Assembly: GCA_905182465.1 (NCBI GenBank)
Contig: CAJJBI010000005.1
Span: 186,001 to 250,000, forward strand
Direction of reading: 5' to 3'
DNA from: Opitutaceae bacterium BACL24 MAG-120322-bin51
Lineage (GTDB): Bacteria; Verrucomicrobiota; Verrucomicrobiia; Opitutales; Coraliomargaritaceae
DNA: 64,000 nucleotides
In this document: positions 11,034-23,004 of the stretch, piece after piece
How the letters are laid out: every line of letters starts with the position of its first letter
Numbering within the stretch: the stretch's first letter is position 1
Position numbers and translations under genes: made by a program
Notes under the pieces: model-generated
What the model was told of the DNA's origin: nothing
What the model saw: only the letters and a program-made list of their open reading frames with translations
Databases searched by the model: none

Positions 11034-12986
11034 TTAAAGAATGAGTAGTTTTTGTTGTAAACGGCGAGCCGCAGTATTTTTGGGATTTATGTCAAGTGCC
11101 ACGCGAACGGAAATCAAGGCCTGCTCACGTTGCTCCTCGTCAAGACTCAGATAGGCCGAATAATAATAATGAGCATTACTATTGTTGGGTGCTAATTCCA
11201 AGGCTTTAAGTAATGCCTCCTCAGCTAGGTCGGCTTCTCCATAAAATGAGCGCGCGACGCCTAATTGTGCCCATGTTTTCCAATAGAGAGGGCTGATCTC
11301 CACCGCGCGCTCCGCTGAGACTACGGCTTTCTTGGCTAGATGTTCAAACTCTCCGGGACTTCTAAAATAGAGCTGGCAGAGCGAAGCACTGCGCCCCAGC
11401 CAAGCATCTACATTTTGGGAATCAGTAATCACTGCATCTTCGTAGAGGATCAAAATTTCGTCGAGTAGTTTAGCATTACCTGAAACATGCACTCGCATAT
11501 CTACGACATGCCCCAACTGCTGACGGGCACGCAATTCAAGCGCATGAGCCTCCAGCTTAGTCGAGCTGAGCACGTAGAAAGACCATCCTACGCAGGTCGC
11601 CAACAAGAAGTATTCAAGACGCAAAACCCGATGCGAAGGTAAAGTAATTTGACGATTGAAACTAGTTTTTACCAGAATCGCAAAGGCGAGCACTCCATAA
11701 AAAGTCAATGAAGGTATATAGAAAACAAAGCTAGCCGCCATGCAAAGGGCAAAAGAAATCACTCCAGCCAAGCCGAGCGATAAAAAGAAGCGCTGTGGTG
11801 GCATAATCGTGCCGCGCCGGTTCTTCAGTTTGACCGCAAAAGGCTCTTTGCGCCAACGTCTAAAGGCACGAAAAAAAACGTATGAACTGGGAATCCCGAA
11901 CAAAGCAACTCCTAGCAGACCCAGTTGACTCAAAACTAAGAGGTAGTCATTGTGCGGGGTCTCTGGGCTATCCGCTAGAGATACGCGAGGACTTTGCTCA
12001 AACGCGACCCTGTAAGCTCCTGCGCCCACACCCGTGATTGGATTTTCAGCTGCAAAATTCAATGCCTCGCGCCAAAGCACAAGGCGCACACCCTCCCCCT
12101 CATCAGATTGTGCCCGCTCAAGCCCCTTCTCAAAGAGTGGATGGAAAATGACCATTGCCGTAAAAATGAGTGCCGCCACCGAGACCCCTAAGCATGAGTA
12201 AAGCAAACAAACTTTGAGTCTACGGAAACAGAACCAGGGAACGATCGCCACGAGCATTACGACCACGGCAGACGCCCAATAAGACTGGGTTAAGGCGATC
12301 CCCACAAAAAACATCAGTGCGATATATAAAGCCAGTAAGCGTAAAATCTTCGGCAAGCGAGTGACACCCGCCATGATCAACAATGAGGGCAAAAGTATCA
12401 ACAAAAAGGCCGCAAAAGAATTGGGGTCAGCAAAAGCGCCCGTCGCTTGGCCAAGGAAGTCAGAGTTTAACTCCAAGCCGTAATCAGTCATTGCGCCAAG
12501 TATACTCTTGGGCTCTTGAAAAAACTGATAGAAGCCATTAAAGAGGGCAAGCGGTGCAGGCGCGAGACTCATAATGATCAGTGACCACAGATGCGCCCGC
12601 GTGCGCACATTATTCGAGAGCACCCACAGTACAATAAATGCCTGCAGCGCATAGATCATCTCATACCAACCCCGCCAAGGCACCGGCGAAAACCAATGCA
12701 CACTGCACAGCATCCATAGTAGCGCGGGGACAAACCAAAACGGAATGTGGCTCAATCGCTTTGGGGACGCATCATCAACTGCGAGCCAAATACCGTGCAA
12801 AGTAAGCAAAATTGCAAAAAGGGGCAACAGTGCCAATTGTGTATCTGGACGCACCCCACCCAACGATACAGTGGTTAAGAAAATGATAAGTCCGAGGCAA
12901 AGCGTGACCAACCAATCAACAAAATTGCCCCAGCTAAGCCGGCCATAAATGGCAATGTTACCATGCTTATCAACAATTGAGGCCAT
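11034..12986 (-). CDS. O-antigen ligase/polymerase family protein with TPR tail
   Basis: Polytopic inner-membrane protein of 650 residues. About a dozen hydrophobic segments fill residues 20-480, including the large periplasmic loop with the Wzy_C-type motif NPITGVGAGAYR and PHNDYLLVLSQLGLLG. Residues 520-645 form TPR-like helices (WKTWAQLGVARSFYGEADLAEE). Such proteins ligate O-antigen to lipid A-core or polymerise exopolysaccharide. It is the first gene of an operon with the FecR and cyclase genes. The divergent EpsI-type gene suggests an exopolysaccharide/exosortase context. The precise substrate cannot be told. Confidence 0.88.
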   Translation of the reverse strand: MASIVDKHGNIAIYGRLSWGNFVDWLVTLCLGLIIFLTTVSLGGVRPDTQLALLPLFAILLTLHGIWLAVDDASPKRLSHIPFWFVPALLWMLCSVHWFSPVPWRGWYEMIYALQAFIVLWVLSNNVRTRAHLWSLIIMSLAPAPLALFNGFYQFFQEPKSILGAMTDYGLELNSDFLGQATGAFADPNSFAAFLLILLPSLLIMAGVTRLPKILRLLALYIALMFFVGIALTQSYWASAVVVMLVAIVPWFCFRRLKVCLLYSCLGVSVAALIFTAMVIFHPLFEKGLERAQSDEGEGVRLVLWREALNFAAENPITGVGAGAYRVAFEQSPRVSLADSPETPHNDYLLVLSQLGLLGVALFGIPSSYVFFRAFRRWRKEPFAVKLKNRRGTIMPPQRFFLSLGLAGVISFALCMAASFVFYIPSLTFYGVLAFAILVKTSFNRQITLPSHRVLRLEYFLLATCVGWSFYVLSSTKLEAHALELRARQQLGHVVDMRVHVSGNAKLLDEILILYEDAVITDSQNVDAWLGRSASLCQLYFRSPGEFEHLAKKAVVSAERAVEISPLYWKTWAQLGVARSFYGEADLAEEALLKALELAPNNSNAHYYYSAYLSLDEEQREQALISVRVALDINPKNTAARRLQQKLLIL

Positions 12987-13124
12987 GCGTAAGGTGAATT
13001 AAGTGGGTAAAGATTAAATGGGCAGGCAATACGGTGAAGCTACCAAGGTAAACTCATTATTTCGTCTAGAGCTTGAACCCATACGTGAACTAAGTTTGTC
13101 TATTTAGCTCAGATCACTATTCCA

Positions 13125-13834
13125 ATGAAAAAACTACTCTTCATCTTCGCCGCCGCGGCGCTTTTAGGGGGCCTTAGCCTACGCGTCTATTTCGCCCTTG
13201 TCCCACCGCCCGAGCCAACGCTTGACGATCTGCTCTCAGACATTGTGCCCGAGGAGCTGAATGGCTGGAAAATTATAGACCAAGACATGGCTGAATCGCC
13301 CGAATCAAGCGAACGGATTAGCGACTTTTTAAATTTTGACGACGCCCTCTTCCGCATTTTCAAAAAAGGCGATACCTTCGTCGGTCTTTACATCGCATAC
13401 TGGTTGCCAGGTAAGGCCTCCTACCGCTGGGCGGGTGCGCACACGCCAGACACCTGCTGGGTGCTAAACGGCTGGGACGCGCCTCGATCGCGAGTACTGC
13501 GATCCCCTCTCCTTCAAAATGGATATGAATCCCCCTTCCAGCCTGCCGAATTTGGCGTATCTACGAGAAAGATGGCACACTCAAAACGTTTACTTTCTGG
13601 CATCTTGGTCGGCGGCGAAGCTCCTTTGGCTATGCGCAAGAAGGTGCGCCCCCAATATCTTTGCCGCTCTACTCGACATCAAGAAATACGGTCTCAACCT
13701 GAGTACACGAACAATTCTTCATCCGCCTTTCCAGTAACAAGAAGATAGAAGAGCTAAAGAAAGTCGGGGGATTCAACCAGATACTCGACAGCCTCAACGA
13801 AATCGGTCTAGCCAAAGCTAGCCACGGAAATTAA
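13125..13834 (+). CDS. EpsI-like exosortase-associated protein (several frameshifts)
   Basis: Begins with a membrane anchor (KKLLFIFAAAALLGGLSLRV) followed by the EpsI-type core: IAYWLPGKASYRW and GAHTPDTCWVLNGW, matching the H-P-x-x-C and GW pattern of that family. The rest is split over frames: RIYEKDGTLKTFTFWHL and FGYAQEG (from about 13545), NIFAALLDIKKYGLNLS (from about 13645), then FFIRLSSNKKIEELKKVGG to the stop at 13832-13834 (from about 13705). Three indels in 300 bp could be true decay or poor consensus. No exosortase gene is visible in the window. Its end overlaps the end of the convergent acyltransferase gene by 4 nt. Confidence 0.65.
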
Positions 13835-14472
13835 CCGTCTGAGTCAAATATTCGTGCTGGGTTTCCAAATACTTTAGCATTTGTTGGGACGTGACTAATC
13901 ACGACCGAACCTGCGCCAACCATTGCACGAGCACCGACTTTTTTCAGTGGAAGTATACGCGCACCACTACCTAGAAAAGCCATTTCGCCCAGTTCGGTTT
14001 GGCCAGTCACATCACAGTGCCCACTCAGCGTCACCCAATCGGCGATCCGCACGTCATGCCCGATGCTAGAGAGGCAATTGATTACGACGAAATCGCCAAT
14101 GGTCACATCGCAAGTCACAACCGCGTGCGGACAGATGATAGTACCCACACCGATCTCAACATTGAAGCCAATCACTACTGTCGGATGCACTAGAGAGATA
14201 AACTCTGCGCCAGACCCTAGCAATTTTTCACAGACCCTACGTTTAATGGCAGGTGATCCAATTGCACAAAGGAATAGGTCGTTTGGCTGTGGTGAATAAT
14301 CAATCACCGCACCAAGAATACTAAGGGGATAATCGAAGCTATCAAGCGCGGCAGGGTTATCATCAAGAAAGCCGGCGATCTCCCAAAGACGCCCACAATC
14401 GGGATGTGCCTCTGCCCAAGCGTAAACCTCGCGACCAAAACCCCCTGCACCCACTATGATTAATCGCTTCAT
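13831..14472 (-). CDS. NeuD/PglD-type sugar O/N-acyltransferase
   Basis: 213 residues. An N-terminal Rossmann-like domain (KRLIIVGAGGFGREVYAWAE) is followed by a left-handed beta-helix of hexapeptide repeats (IGVGTIICPHAVVTCDVTIG, GARAMVGAGSVVI) ending VFGNPARIF. The family transfers acetyl or longer acyl groups to nucleotide-linked amino sugars. The gene overlaps the ACP gene by 4 nt and follows a KAS III gene, so an ACP-bound acyl group is a likely donor. The product would be a modified sugar for LPS, exopolysaccharide or protein glycans. Confidence 0.9.
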   Translation of the reverse strand: MKRLIIVGAGGFGREVYAWAEAHPDCGRLWEIAGFLDDNPAALDSFDYPLSILGAVIDYSPQPNDLFLCAIGSPAIKRRVCEKLLGSGAEFISLVHPTVVIGFNVEIGVGTIICPHAVVTCDVTIGDFVVINCLSSIGHDVRIADWVTLSGHCDVTGQTELGEMAFLGSGARILPLKKVGARAMVGAGSVVISHVPTNAKVFGNPARIFDSDG

Positions 14473-14705
14473 ATGGATTGCTTTGACTTGAGCAAAGCGT
14501 GCAGCTCGGAAAGTGTCTGCATTTGTTTCAACTCTTTCGCCTTAAGCCGCAGATCGTACTCAGCATCGACCATCGCGATCACAGTGAGCACTGCGAGCGA
14601 ATCCCAATACTCGAGAGAACGATAAACCGAGTCGCCTGACAGTGACCCGACTTCAACATCTTCAACCGCTTCTTCAAAATTTTTGATGAATGTTTTCAAT
14701 TCCAT
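14469..14705 (-). CDS. Acyl carrier protein
   Basis: 78-residue, acidic, helical carrier protein. The phosphopantetheine attachment serine is Ser36 in EYWDSLAVL (the DSL motif). It differs from housekeeping AcpP (no typical DSLDTVEL) and is enclosed by a KAS III gene 23 nt upstream and a sugar acyltransferase overlapping 4 nt downstream, so it is probably a dedicated carrier for a surface-sugar acyl group. Confidence 0.88.
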   Translation of the reverse strand: MELKTFIKNFEEAVEDVEVGSLSGDSVYRSLEYWDSLAVLTVIAMVDAEYDLRLKAKELKQMQTLSELHALLKSKQSI

Positions 14706-14728
14706 AATGAGTTGTAAGCACAGTGAGA

Positions 14729-15805
14729 TTAGGCCGTGTAGTCAATTAATTCACACACTGCTAGATCGCCGACTTCGACCAGCGCACTCGCCCACGACAG
14801 GCCAACACCGAAGCCAGAGAGCAAGAGCCGGGTCGATGGCCGATCCGCGATCGCAGTCGCCAACTCCCCGCAGATAGCCGTGGGGATTGAGGCGGAGCTT
14901 TGGTTGCCATAGCGCTCGACCGTCTGCATAGGCACTTTAGCGAGATCAAGTTTCAGGCGTTTCGCAATATTACTCAAGATGTAGCGATTCGCCTGATGGA
15001 AGACGAAGTGGTCGACGGCGTCGGCATCTATTTCGGCATATTCAAGTAGCTCTTTGACCGATTTTGGCTCCTCGGTGATAGAGAAATTAAAGATTTCTGC
15101 CCCATCCATGAAGAGGTTTTCAGGAGAACGAAAGTTCCCTGATTCGTCTTCGAGCACCTCTGCCGTCTCCGTAGACTTGGGATGACGCGACCCACCCGCG
15201 GGCACGATCAGTTTATCGTAACCCCCACCATCCGTCTGCAGGCTGAAATAGGCCGAGGGCGCTCCCACAGTTCGCTCGATCAAAGTCGCACTGCCGCCAT
15301 CGCCAAAAAGCGGTGCGACGGAGCGGTCTTTGGCGTTGACCAAGCGACTGATCGTATCGCCCGCTAATAATAGAATCCGCTCACAGCCTCCACTAGCAAC
15401 CAGTGAATGCGCTAACCAATGCCCATAAACGTAGCCAGAACAACCGAGATTCACATCGAGTGCCGCACAATTTTTAGAGAGCCCAAGCCGACCATGAATT
15501 ACAGCGGCATTACAGGGCTGCAGATAGTCAGGGGTCTGAGTCACACAGATCATCGCATCAATTTGCTGAAGATCCACTCCGGCTTCCTTAATTAAGTGTC
15601 GCGCGGCCTTTTCGCACAAGTCCGCTGCCGTAGTCTGCGCGTCGACGACTCGCCTCTTTGACAAGCCGATCGTCTTCTTGAGGCGTTCGAGTTGCTTTAC
15701 ATTACCACCGAACAGTTCTAGCTCGTCATCAATGCATTTCTCAAGCGGAGGCACACAGGTCACAATTCCTGAAATTTTTACATCACTAAAGTGGCACTTT
15801 GGCAT
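14729..15805 (-). CDS. 3-oxoacyl-ACP synthase III family protein (FabH-like)
   Basis: 358 residues, thiolase fold. Catalytic Cys122 is in [12 protein letters not shown], the His in FHQANRYIL and the third active-site residue in GNQSSAS. Length and motifs are those of KAS III, but the divergence from housekeeping FabH (start [14 protein letters not shown]) and the neighbours indicate a specialised enzyme. It likely condenses a short acyl-CoA with malonyl-ACP carried by the ACP encoded next, giving for example a 3-oxo- or 3-hydroxyacyl group for sugar acylation. It is the first gene of a tight three-gene operon. The acyl group is inference. Confidence 0.88.
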   Translation of the reverse strand: MPKCHFSDVKISGIVTCVPPLEKCIDDELELFGGNVKQLERLKKTIGLSKRRVVDAQTTAADLCEKAARHLIKEAGVDLQQIDAMICVTQTPDYLQPCNAAVIHGRLGLSKNCAALDVNLGCSGYVYGHWLAHSLVASGGCERILLLAGDTISRLVNAKDRSVAPLFGDGGSATLIERTVGAPSAYFSLQTDGGGYDKLIVPAGGSRHPKSTETAEVLEDESGNFRSPENLFMDGAEIFNFSITEEPKSVKELLEYAEIDADAVDHFVFHQANRYILSNIAKRLKLDLAKVPMQTVERYGNQSSASIPTAICGELATAIADRPSTRLLLSGFGVGLSWASALVEVGDLAVCELIDYTA

Positions 15806-15972
15806 AATTCTAGAAGATGATAGGAGAAAGCCCCAAGTGAAAGCCCAATTTTTCTAGATTAACAAAGACGTTGCACATCATGAAAAGCTAGCCTTTATTA
15901 GATGCACTTTGAATGGTTCGTCTTCGGAAATCGGCAGGCACTTCCACTCACACAACAAACCACAGCAGTAAG

Positions 15973-15978
15973 AAAGGA
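15973..15978 (+). promoter_or_regulatory. Ribosome binding site setting the accB start
   Basis: AAAGGA lies 6 nt before the TTG at 15985. It favours this TTG over the upstream in-frame start at 15913, which would add 24 polar residues absent from AccB proteins. Confidence 0.6.
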
Positions 15979-15984
15979 CATACC

Positions 15985-16446
15985 TTGGACATCAAACTCA
16001 TCAAACAAGTCGTCGACCTAATGAAACGCTCGGATATCTCCGAATTCGAATTCGAGGAGGACGGCTTCAAGCTTCGCCTCAGTAGTAAGGGTGCCGACGC
16101 CCCTCAGATCATCCATGCCGCGCCAGCCGCGCAAACGACTGCTCCTTTTCCCGTAGCTGCGCCCGCCACTGGCGAAGCTGTTGCTACCCCAGTTGTGGAA
16201 AAAGGGATCTCCATTATCAAGTCTCCCATGGTGGGCACTTTTTACAGTGCTGTCTCTCCAGAGAGCCCCGCACTCGTAAAGGTAGGCGCCAAAGTCAGTA
16301 ACGACAGCGTCGTCTGCATCATCGAAGCGATGAAGGTGATGAACGAAATTCAAGCCGAAATGAGTGGCACAATCACTGAGCTACTCGTCGAGAACGGCGA
16401 AGCGGTCGAATACGGCCAGCCTCTCTTTAAAATTAAAACTGCCTAA
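15985..16446 (+). CDS. accB: Biotin carboxyl carrier protein of acetyl-CoA carboxylase
   Basis: Carries biotin between biotin carboxylase and carboxyltransferase in the first step of fatty acid synthesis. 153 residues from a TTG start ([14 protein letters not shown]), an Ala/Pro-rich linker at residues 43-70, then the biotinyl domain with Lys117 in IEAMKVMNE and the thumb-containing [15 protein letters not shown]. It is followed 19 nt later by accC, the standard accBC pair. Confidence 0.96.
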   Translation: MDIKLIKQVVDLMKRSDISEFEFEEDGFKLRLSSKGADAPQIIHAAPAAQTTAPFPVAAPATGEAVATPVVEKGISIIKSPMVGTFYSAVSPESPALVKVGAKVSNDSVVCIIEAMKVMNEIQAEMSGTITELLVENGEAVEYGQPLFKIKTA

Positions 16447-16465
16447 TCCTGCTGGATTCCATTGG

Positions 16466-17830
16466 ATGTTAAAAAAGGTACTCATCGCAAACCGCGGCGA
16501 AATTGCACTACGCATCGTCCGTGCCTGTAACGAACTCGGCATCAAGACGCTCGCTGTCTACTCCGAGGCAGACGAACAGTCGCTCCACGTACAACTGGCG
16601 GACGAGGCGATCTGCATCGGCCCCGCTGCAGGCAACCTCAGCTATTTGAAGGCCGACCGGATCATCGCTGCCGCCGAGATTGCGGATGTCGATGCGATTC
16701 ACCCTGGCTACGGTTTCCTCGCCGAAAATGCTGACTTCGCCGAACAATGCGCACAGTGTAACATCAAATTTATTGGTCCCGGCAAAGAAGCTATCGTCAA
16801 CTTCGGCGATAAAGCCAAAGCCCGCGACATGGCAATCCATGCCAAGGTTCCCGTCATTCCAGGAAGCGATGGTACCGTTGACAACGAAAAGGACGCACTC
16901 GAAGTAGCCAAAAAGATTGGTTATCCTGTAATCATTAAAGCCGTCGCTGGTGGTGGTGGCAAGGGGATGCGGACTGCGCACAACGCCGTGGCTTTTGTCA
17001 AAGAATACAATAATGCACGGAACGAAGCCGAGAAAGCCTTTGGTAACGGCGCCGTTTATTTAGAGCGATTCCTCGAAGCACCACGCCACATCGAGATCCA
17101 ACTTCTCGGCGACCAATACGGCAACGTCATCCACCTAGGCGAACGCGATTGCTCCGTGCAACGCCGCCACCAGAAGGTGATCGAAGAAGCCCCATCCCCC
17201 TTTATCTCCGACGACACTCGCAAGAAAATGGGCCGCGATGCCGTCAAACTCGCCAAGTCCGTCAACTACGAAGGTGCCGGCACCGTCGAGTTCCTTGTCG
17301 ATGGCAAGGGCGACTATTTTTTTATCGAGATGAATACCCGCATTCAAGTCGAGCACGGCGTGACTGAGGAAGTCACCGGTGTAGACTTGGTCAAAGAGCA
17401 ACTCCTCATCGCCAGTGGCCAAAAACTCAGCTACCAACAAAAAGACATCAAGATCACGAAGCACTGCATCGAGTGCCGCGTCTGCGCTGAGGATCCCTCG
17501 CGTAACTTTGCGCCCTGCCCCGGCGAAATCACTCTCTATTACTCTCCGGGTGGTCACGGCGTGCGCATTGATTCGCACTGCTACAGCGGCTACACCATAC
17601 CGCCTTACTACGATAGCATGATCGCTAAAGTTATGACATATGGCAGCACTCGCGAACTAGCACTCGACCGGATGGATCGCGCCTTAGGTGAGTATTTGAT
17701 CCGTGGCATCAAAACCAACATTCCCTTCTCCCGCGCTATCATCCGCGATCCGCAATTCAGAGAAGGTAAATACACGACCAAGTTCATCGAAGAATTCTTA
17801 GAGCGTGTACCAAAGGACATTTACACTTAA
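16466..17830 (+). CDS. accC: Biotin carboxylase subunit of acetyl-CoA carboxylase
   Basis: ATP-grasp enzyme that carboxylates biotin on AccB. 454 residues, the usual length. Motifs: [18 protein letters not shown] at the start, the glycine-rich ATP loop [23 protein letters not shown] and [14 protein letters not shown]. The usual E-x-N-x-R-x-Q-V-E-H motif is intact. I chose the ATG at 16466; the frame is open to 16364 inside accB, but the upstream residues are not part of the family. Confidence 0.97.
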   Translation: MLKKVLIANRGEIALRIVRACNELGIKTLAVYSEADEQSLHVQLADEAICIGPAAGNLSYLKADRIIAAAEIADVDAIHPGYGFLAENADFAEQCAQCNIKFIGPGKEAIVNFGDKAKARDMAIHAKVPVIPGSDGTVDNEKDALEVAKKIGYPVIIKAVAGGGGKGMRTAHNAVAFVKEYNNARNEAEKAFGNGAVYLERFLEAPRHIEIQLLGDQYGNVIHLGERDCSVQRRHQKVIEEAPSPFISDDTRKKMGRDAVKLAKSVNYEGAGTVEFLVDGKGDYFFIEMNTRIQVEHGVTEEVTGVDLVKEQLLIASGQKLSYQQKDIKITKHCIECRVCAEDPSRNFAPCPGEITLYYSPGGHGVRIDSHCYSGYTIPPYYDSMIAKVMTYGSTRELALDRMDRALGEYLIRGIKTNIPFSRAIIRDPQFREGKYTTKFIEEFLERVPKDIYT

Positions 17831-17857
17831 AAGTTCAACCATACAACCAGACACATT

Positions 17858-18301
17858 ATGAGCAAGGAAACCGACAACCAAAACGAATCAGTCATACCGA
17901 ATGTCTCGGAGGCTTCCAACACCCTTGGGGACATTCGCATCAACCACAGCGTAGTCGCCAGTATCGTTCGCCTCGCTGCTCTCGAAGTTAGCGGTGTGGC
18001 TGCAGTCGGCGGTGGCTTTGTCGACGGCATCGCTGAGATTTTCTCAAAAAAAGGTGACGAGCGTGGCGTCCGCGTCGAAGAAGACGAGGTCGGTGACTAT
18101 CGTATCGAGATACGCGTCATTCTACGCTTCGGTTGTGAACTCGCCACCGTCGCTACAGAGATTCAAGAACGCATCGCCGAGCAAGTCGAGAAGATGACTA
18201 GCAAGAGCGTCTCTCGTGTGAACGTCATTATTGACGGCGTGCGCACTGACGATGAAAAGGGCGAAGCAGATGAATGGGGCGACGAGCCACACATCGACTA
18301 A
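17858..18301 (+). CDS. Asp23/Gls24 family envelope stress protein
   Basis: 147 residues. The core matches the family ([30 protein letters not shown], read from residue 24; and [21 protein letters not shown]), with acidic, low-complexity ends. Asp23-family proteins are soluble, attach to the membrane through AmaP and are linked to cell-envelope stress in Firmicutes; the role here is unknown. The gene follows accC by 27 nt and precedes a gene for a likely AmaP-type membrane partner, so the two probably act together. Confidence 0.85.
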   Translation: MSKETDNQNESVIPNVSEASNTLGDIRINHSVVASIVRLAALEVSGVAAVGGGFVDGIAEIFSKKGDERGVRVEEDEVGDYRIEIRVILRFGCELATVATEIQERIAEQVEKMTSKSVSRVNVIIDGVRTDDEKGEADEWGDEPHID

Positions 18302-18334
18302 TCGCTTCTAACTAATTTTATCACAAACACTGGC

Positions 18335-18877
18335 ATGGACTTTAGTGAACTGACCAACGACCTGCAGCAACTCACCCAAGTGGAGTTTCTCTACGTGGGC
18401 GGAGCGATCTTGGCACTCGCCTTTCTCCTAGTCTTACTCGTGCGCCGGCAGCCTAAGAACGTCGTCGCCTACACAACTGAGAATGGCCGCGTGATGGTTA
18501 GCCGTCATGCAATCATTGACTTGGTGCGAACCTCTTGTGAGCAATTAGAAAGTGTCTCAAAGCCGCTAGTCAAAATTAAAGGCAAGGGTAAGACCACCCA
18601 CCTCGAAGTGCGCATTGTCTTACTCAGCGGAGGTCGACTACGGGAAATCGAGCAGACCCTGCAGAGCCACCTCCGCGAAGCTTTAACCGAGAATCTAGGG
18701 ATTGAATCCCTTGGGCACATCAACATCGTAGCGACTGGCTTCAAGAGCGGACGCATCGATTCAAACGACCGGTCTAAGTCAAATCCACTGTTTGCTGGAA
18801 TGAATGAGGCCTACGATGACGTCGAAGGACTCGATTCAGATTCTGAGACGGACGATCAGTCCAAAAGTAGTTGGTAG
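18335..18877 (+). CDS. AmaP-like membrane anchor of the Asp23 protein
   Basis: 180 residues with one membrane helix at about 20-36 (FLYVGGAILALAFLLVLLV) followed by a cytoplasmic domain containing NGRVMVSRHAIIDLVR and a THLEVRIVLL segment that resembles the Asp23 fold. The tail is acidic (DDVEGLDSDSETDD). The adjacent Asp23-family gene 33 nt upstream supports the assignment. Sequence similarity to AmaP itself is weak by eye, so the name rests partly on context. Confidence 0.65.
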   Translation: MDFSELTNDLQQLTQVEFLYVGGAILALAFLLVLLVRRQPKNVVAYTTENGRVMVSRHAIIDLVRTSCEQLESVSKPLVKIKGKGKTTHLEVRIVLLSGGRLREIEQTLQSHLREALTENLGIESLGHINIVATGFKSGRIDSNDRSKSNPLFAGMNEAYDDVEGLDSDSETDDQSKSSW

Positions 18878-18938
18878 CGCCTGAGTTTATTTTAATGACC
18901 TTCGGGTAGCTCCTAGCTGCAGTTAATCTAGCCTCAAA

Positions 18939-19358
18939 ATGCTTCGTATTTTCGTAAGTTGCGCCCTGCTTGTCTTGAGCGCCTGCAGCACGCAAGAATC
19001 AGCCGAGCTTGAAGCCTTCGCCGACGCTTTCACTGAGGCTAACCAAGCGACCGAGGTCGAACCAATGCTCGCTATCTACGCACTAGAAGGCACGACCGAA
19101 AATACAAAGAACTTGCTCAAAAATGCACTCCTCTACGAACTAGGCCTACCGATCCAGAGCATTGAGTTCGAGCCACTGACTGGCTCACCCGAGGAGTCCA
19201 TTGAATATAGCCATCAAGGCTTGGACTACATAGCCACATTAAAACCCAGCTTGCGCATGCGGGTGCGCTACGAAACAGAAGACCGCTTCGAAAGCCTCTT
19301 TAGCATCGGCCAAAACGGCGCAGGCCAATGGCGGATAATCAGTAGCCGACCCATGTAA
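18939..19358 (+). CDS. Putative lipoprotein
   Basis: 139 residues. A type II signal peptide with lipobox LSAC (Cys16) is followed by an acidic alpha/beta domain (FADAFTEANQATEVEPMLAIY) resembling small SnoaL/NTF2-like folds, although this is a weak impression. The end, GAGQWRIISSRPM, could close such a fold. Envelope-located, function unknown. It is 61 nt after the AmaP-like gene and may belong to the same transcript. Confidence 0.75.
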   Translation: MLRIFVSCALLVLSACSTQESAELEAFADAFTEANQATEVEPMLAIYALEGTTENTKNLLKNALLYELGLPIQSIEFEPLTGSPEESIEYSHQGLDYIATLKPSLRMRVRYETEDRFESLFSIGQNGAGQWRIISSRPM

Positions 19359-19423
19359 ATTGGCCTGTTTACTTACGAAGCTCCGAGAATAAAAATCCTC
19401 CGATAAGCGGGCTCGTCACCTAT

Positions 19424-22884
<3,461 letters not shown>

Positions 22885-22894
22885 AAATAAATAT

Positions 22895-22941
22895 AAAAAA
22901 ACGCTCCTGCAGCATCTGTCATGGACAGTGCTGCAGGAGCG
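22895..22941 (-). terminator. Strong Rho-independent terminator of the RHH/lysine-rich gene
   Basis: Long stem CGCTCCTGCAGCA(T)CTGTC / GACAGTGCTGCAGGAGCG, 18 bp with one bulged base and a 3-nt loop. The A-run at 22895-22901 gives a T-run on the minus strand. It closes the gene ending at 23005 just before the aminotransferase start. Confidence 0.88.
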
Positions 22942-23004
22942 CAGAATCAAAACTTGTGCTTGGGCAAAAGCAAGCCTTGCCTAAGATTAGTCGAAAAAGT
23001 GGGT

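Noticed and set aside
22885-22950. Extended N terminus of the aspartate aminotransferase
   Set aside because: It would run through the terminator hairpin of the preceding gene and reads as a Cys-rich sequence unlike the family.
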